DNA from: Prauserella aidingensis
GTDB lineage: Bacteria > Actinomycetota > Actinomycetes > Mycobacteriales > Pseudonocardiaceae
Direction: 5' to 3'
Assembly (NCBI RefSeq): GCF_024171865.1
Contig: NZ_JAMTCN010000004.1
Span: forward strand, 62,001 to 126,000
DNA: 64,000 nucleotides
How positions within the stretch are numbered: position 1 is the stretch's first letter; every line of letters starts with the position of its first letter. The translations under genes were made by a program, and so were the position numbers. A model generated the notes under the pieces. It made no database searches. It worked only from the letters and a program-made list of their open reading frames with translations, and was not told the DNA's origin. This document shows, piece after piece, positions 60,942 through 64,000 of this stretch.

Positions 60942-61340
60942 TCACCGGGATCGGGTGCGGCGGCCGCTCTCCTTCTCCAGCGCGTCGACCAGCTCGCTCT
61001 TGTTCATGGTCGAACGGCCTTCCACGCCCAGTTCCTTGGCGCGTTCGTAGAGATGCTGCTTGCTGGCGTTGGCGTCGACGCCGCCCGCGGTCTTGTACTG
61101 CCGTTTCCGGCCCGCGCCGCCCTTGTCGGCCTGCTTGTCGGAGGGACCCTTGCCGCTCTTGGGTTTCCACCGGTCGCCGACCTTCTCGTAGCTGTGCTTC
61201 AGCGCGGCGAACGCCGTCTGATGGGCCCGCCGGCCCTCGCCGTACTCCTCGACGGCCGAATCGTGCGCCTTGATCCACGTGCGCTGCGCCTTCTCCGGCG
61301 ACCGCCGCACCGTGTCGGGAAGTTCCTGACGTCCGGGCAT
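60942..61340 (-). CDS. ChaB domain protein with C-terminal Rho_N/SAP-like helix pair
   Basis: A 132-residue small basic protein. Residues 1-60 form a ChaB domain (RQELPDTVRRSPEKAQRTWIKAHDSAVEEYGEGRRAHQTAFAALKHSYEKVGDRWKPK). A Lys/Gly-rich linker follows, and residues about 95-128 resemble a Rho N-terminal/SAP helix-extended-loop-helix (NASKQHLYERAKELGVEGRSTMNKSELVDALEKES), a nucleic-acid-binding element. AAGGAGGTG lies 7 bases before the ATG. The gene converges on the ligC-Prim-PolC operon, with 34 bases between the stops. A role in DNA protection is possible but only inferred. Confidence 0.85.
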   Translation of the reverse strand: MPGRQELPDTVRRSPEKAQRTWIKAHDSAVEEYGEGRRAHQTAFAALKHSYEKVGDRWKPKSGKGPSDKQADKGGAGRKRQYKTAGGVDANASKQHLYERAKELGVEGRSTMNKSELVDALEKESGRRTRSR

Positions 61341-61412
61341 CACCGCACCTCCTTGCCGTCTCCGTCCCGAGTTCTACCCGCGCCGCGCCGGAGCAAACGT
61401 TGCGACCACTCG

Positions 61413-62792
61413 TCACGGCCGGTCGCGGTAGCCGGGGTTGGCTACCGCGAGCCGGTCGGCGACGGCCCCGCGGACGACGTCGAGCACGGTCTCGTCGAAC
61501 GGGTCCAGGTCCCCGCGCCGCAGCGCCGCGGCGAGCCCGCGGGAGTCGGTCACCCCGAGCGCGGCCAGCCTGCGGTCGTGGCGCTCCTGCTGTGCGAGGC
61601 CGAGGGCGAGCTCGCGCTGCACCATGCCGAGCACGTTCGCGGCCACCCGGGCGTGGTAGCCGCCGTCGGCGCCGAGATGCTCGCGTACCGCGTCCAGGAG
61701 TTCGGACGCGGTCGGCCTGCCGTGCAGGTCGGGCGCCGCGGGTGGGGCCACCGGATCGGGTTCGGCACGGTCGGACTCAGGAGGGCCGGGTTCGGCGGGC
61801 TCGGCGCCGAGGAGGAGCAGCAGGTCGTGCTCCTGTTCGGACACCCGGCGTCCCACCGCGGCGAGTTCGACCGATCGGGTGCTGCCGGTCAGGTGGCGCC
61901 GGGCCTGCATCCCGCACATGACCGCCCACTTGGCCGTGCCGTAGACCTCCCACCAGTGGAGCGTCTCCTCGTCCGGCCGGAATCCGGCGACCTCGGCGTA
62001 CCCGTCGAGCAGCTCCGCGCGGGAGCCGAATCCGCCGACCGGGTCGGGCGCGCCGAACCGCCACGCCTTCACGCACAGCCAGCCGAGGTCCTCCATCGGG
62101 TCGCCGCGGTGCACCAGTTCCCAGTCCAGCACCGCGCGGAGGCCGTCGGGGCCGACGATGAGGTTGCCGTTGCGGAAGTCGCCGTGCACCAGCGTGTCCC
62201 CGGCCGGCGCGGGCCGATGCCGGTGCAGCCACCGCAGGGCGATCTCCACGGTCGGCAACGGTTCGTCGAGCGCGTCGCAGTGCTCGGTGAGCCAGTCCAG
62301 CGGGTCCGGCGCAGGCAGCCGGGGAACCTCGCCTGCCGGGACGCGGTGGATCCGCGCCAGCACCCGGCCCAGCTCGGCGGCCAGCCCGGCCCGCGCCCGC
62401 GCGTAGTCGTCGCCGCGCAGCAGCCGCCGGGGAATCGTCTCGCCGTCGACGTGCTCGGTGATCAGGTACGGCGCGCCGAGCCCGCTGCCGTCGGCGCCGT
62501 CCGCAACGCCCCCGGTGCCGTGGTCGACCAACGCGGGCACCGGAACGCCCTGCCGCCGGGCCGCGGGCAGCACGGCGGCCTCCCGCGCCATCGTCTCGGG
62601 ATCCGGCAGCCCCGGCGGGTCGCGGCGCAGCACGAGCCGCACCGGTCCGGCGCCGGACGTGGTGGCGTCGAACGTCCATGTCTCCCGGCTCGCGCCGGTC
62701 GACAGCCGCCGTGGTTCGCCGACCTCCACGTCCTGGCCCCACACCGCGCCGAGCCGGAGTGCGAGCCGGGCGGCGAGGTCCTCCGGCGTCAT
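61413..62792 (-). CDS. phosphotransferase family protein (APH-like kinase, ACAD10/11-type partner)
   Basis: A 459-residue protein whose first 350 residues are an aminoglycoside-phosphotransferase-like kinase. The catalytic motif HGDFRNGN is at about residue 205, with the metal motif AVLDWELVHRGDPMEDLGW about 20 residues later. A DUF6285-like helical C-terminal part follows (TASELLDAVREHLGADGGYHARVAANVLGMVQRELALG). Vertebrate ACAD10/ACAD11 fuse such a kinase to an acyl-CoA dehydrogenase and use it to phosphorylate 4-hydroxyacyl-CoA. Here the ATG overlaps the stop of the acyl-CoA dehydrogenase gene by four bases, which strongly links the two. Drug resistance is unlikely. Confidence 0.88.
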   Translation of the reverse strand: MTPEDLAARLALRLGAVWGQDVEVGEPRRLSTGASRETWTFDATTSGAGPVRLVLRRDPPGLPDPETMAREAAVLPAARRQGVPVPALVDHGTGGVADGADGSGLGAPYLITEHVDGETIPRRLLRGDDYARARAGLAAELGRVLARIHRVPAGEVPRLPAPDPLDWLTEHCDALDEPLPTVEIALRWLHRHRPAPAGDTLVHGDFRNGNLIVGPDGLRAVLDWELVHRGDPMEDLGWLCVKAWRFGAPDPVGGFGSRAELLDGYAEVAGFRPDEETLHWWEVYGTAKWAVMCGMQARRHLTGSTRSVELAAVGRRVSEQEHDLLLLLGAEPAEPGPPESDRAEPDPVAPPAAPDLHGRPTASELLDAVREHLGADGGYHARVAANVLGMVQRELALGLAQQERHDRRLAALGVTDSRGLAAALRRGDLDPFDETVLDVVRGAVADRLAVANPGYRDRP

Positions 62793-64000
62793 GCCCGCCT
62801 GCGCGGGCCCGCGTAGCCGAACAGGTATCCGGCGACCTTGCGCATCTGCACCTCCTCCGACCCCTCGGTGATGCGGTACCGCCGGTGGTGGCGGTAGATG
62901 TGCTCGAACGGTGTGTGCCGCGTGTACCCGAGTCCGCCGTGCACCTGCATCGCCCGGTCGGCGGCCTCGCACACCAGACGGTTCGCCCGGTAGTTGCACA
63001 TCGACACCTTGTCGCTGATCTCGTCCGCGGGCATCCGGTCGAGCTCCCACGCGGTCTTGTGGACCAGGGTGCGGACCAGTTCGGCGTCGGTCTGCAGTTC
63101 GACGAGCGGCCACTGGATCGCCTGCCGGGACGCGAGCGGCCTGCCGAACGCCACCCGTTCCCTGGCGTAGCCGACGCTGGCGTCGATGCAGTACTGGGCC
63201 GCGCCCACCCCGGAGGCTGCCTGCCGGATGCGGTTCTCGTGCACGAAGTGCTGCGCCAGCGCCAGTCCCTCGTCGACCTGTCCGAAGACCGCGTCGTCGG
63301 GCACCCACACGTCCCGGAGTGTCACCTCGGCGTGGTCGGTGGGCATGTTGAACGTCCACCAGTGGAAGTCGACCGCGAAGCCCGGAGTGCCGGTGGGGAC
63401 GATGAACGCCGTGATCCCGTGGGCCGAACCGTCCTCACCGGACGTGCGGGCGAAGATCACGTCGTGGGTGGCGGTGTGCAGTCCGGTGTTGAACCGCTTC
63501 TGCCCGTTGAGGATCCATCCCCCGTCGGCGCCCCGGACGGCCGTCGTCTCGAGCCACGTGGCGTCGCTGCCGTGCCCCGGTTCGGTCAGGCCGAACGCGA
63601 TCCGCGCCTCACCGGTGATACCGGCCTCGAGGAACTCCTCCCGCTGCGCGTCGGTGCCGAACTCGAGCAGCATGTGCACCAGCGGGAAATTGCCCACGAC
63701 CGAGGACTCGTTCTGCAGGTCGTTGTGCAGCCCCAGCCCGGTCGCCGCGAGATGCTCCCTGATCACGGCCATGTCCAGATTGGACCCGCCGCTGCCGCCC
63801 GCCTCCTTCGGCAGGCCGTATCGCAGCCAGCCCGCCCGGTCGGCGCGGCGGGCCATCTCGGCGAGCAGCTCCTCCCACTCCGGGTTGGGCGTCCCGCCCG
63901 CCTCCAGGTCGGTGCGGGCGAACTCGCGGCGGTGGTCGAAGAAGCGTTCGTTGTCGTCGCTGTGCTGCAGGGGTGCGATCTCGTCGGCGACGAACTCGTC
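62789..64000 (-). CDS. acyl-CoA dehydrogenase (ACAD10/11-like), 5' end outside the window
   Basis: The C-terminal 403 codons of a flavin-dependent acyl-CoA dehydrogenase; the frame is open to the window edge (it begins DEFVADEIAPLQHSDDNERFFDHRREFARTD). Family motifs include FGLTEPGHGSDATWLETTAV, WILNGQKRFNTGLHTATHDVIFART, AVDFHWWTFNMPTDHAEVTLRDVWVP, ERVAFGRPLASRQAIQWPLVELQTDAELVRTLV and the C-terminal VHGGLGYTRHTPFEHIYRHHRRYRITEGSEEVQ. The next gene, a kinase-like protein, starts on its stop codon. The pair matches bacterial relatives of ACAD11. The true start lies outside the window. Confidence 0.94.
   Translation of the reverse strand, partial: DEFVADEIAPLQHSDDNERFFDHRREFARTDLEAGGTPNPEWEELLAEMARRADRAGWLRYGLPKEAGGSGGSNLDMAVIREHLAATGLGLHNDLQNESSVVGNFPLVHMLLEFGTDAQREEFLEAGITGEARIAFGLTEPGHGSDATWLETTAVRGADGGWILNGQKRFNTGLHTATHDVIFARTSGEDGSAHGITAFIVPTGTPGFAVDFHWWTFNMPTDHAEVTLRDVWVPDDAVFGQVDEGLALAQHFVHENRIRQAASGVGAAQYCIDASVGYARERVAFGRPLASRQAIQWPLVELQTDAELVRTLVHKTAWELDRMPADEISDKVSMCNYRANRLVCEAADRAMQVHGGLGYTRHTPFEHIYRHHRRYRITEGSEEVQMRKVAGYLFGYAGPRRRA

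Noticed and set aside
61413-62792. aminoglycoside resistance gene
   Set aside because: The kinase motifs are shared with APH enzymes, but the coupling to an acyl-CoA dehydrogenase and the C-terminal extension point to lipid or hydroxyacid metabolism.

Overview
The window is about 64 kb of very GC-rich (roughly 70%+) DNA with tightly packed genes, many GTG starts and frequent 4-base stop/start overlaps. It is chromosomal DNA of an actinomycete. The order thyX-dapA-rnj / ftsK / argA / pgsA / clgR-pspA-pspM, then rpsO-pnp-M16-dapB, truB-ribF and rimP-nusA-ylxR-infB-rbfA follows the mycobacterial backbone. The extra genes (MATE, MFS, LigC with Prim-PolC, ThyX without a nearby ThyA) fit a member of the Pseudonocardiales. 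I see no tRNA, rRNA, insertion sequence, prophage or CRISPR array.

Layout. 1-0.9 kb: 3' part of pyrD. 0.9-6.3 kb (minus): rimO-pgsA-cinA and then clgR, pspA, pspM, the actinobacterial phage-shock (envelope stress) module, with a ClgR-type operator ahead of clgR. 6.4-9.8 kb: argA-type acetyltransferase and ftsK. 9.9-12.3 kb: an acyltransferase, an Lrp regulator and a divergent EamA permease. 12.5-18.1 kb (minus): thyX, an ACT protein, a Ser/Thr kinase, dapA and RNase J. 18.3-19.9 kb: a ribbon-helix-helix protein coupled to a DUF4097 'toastrack' protein. 20-22.7 kb: YcaQ-like glycosylase, GNAT and a VTT-like membrane protein. 22.7-34.4 kb (minus): MATE, MFS, truB, ribF, XRE regulator, thpR, rpsO, pnp, M16 protease, dapB and a TPR-like membrane protein. 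34.4-39.6 kb (plus): a three-gene accessory block (NmrA-type fusion protein, Trm11-like methyltransferase, GH31 enzyme). 39.6-45.6 kb (minus): the rimP-nusA-ylxR-infB-DUF503-rbfA translation operon. 45.9-64 kb: a more variable stretch with a ferritin-like lipoprotein, two bacterial PH-domain proteins split by a marR cassette, an MBL hydrolase, a MocR regulator, a quinone reductase between two inverted copies of a small membrane gene, a GlxA-type AraC regulator, a sigma-70 factor, LigC/Prim-PolC, a ChaB protein, and a phosphotransferase/acyl-CoA dehydrogenase pair running off the right edge.

Most notable observations: (1) the GH31 enzyme carries all five residues that define the QQRWY class of sulfoquinovosidases, but its N-terminal anchor is separated from the enzyme by a single-base frameshift; (2) the 55-56.4 kb island has an inverted duplicate of a 74-residue membrane-protein gene around a quinone reductase, with one copy broken by one missing base, and a shared 9-base motif at both control regions; (3) two TGACAA-N3-TTGTCA palindromes, one of them on the TTG start of a sigma factor; (4) a near-perfect operator on the promoter of a leaderless marR that interrupts a PH-domain gene pair; (5) nrnA is missing from its usual place after rbfA, exactly where the accessory block sits; (6) at least eleven genes show a TANNNT hexamer 6-8 bases before the start codon, as expected for leaderless transcripts. 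All functional calls come from reading sequence and remembered family features; no database search was run.
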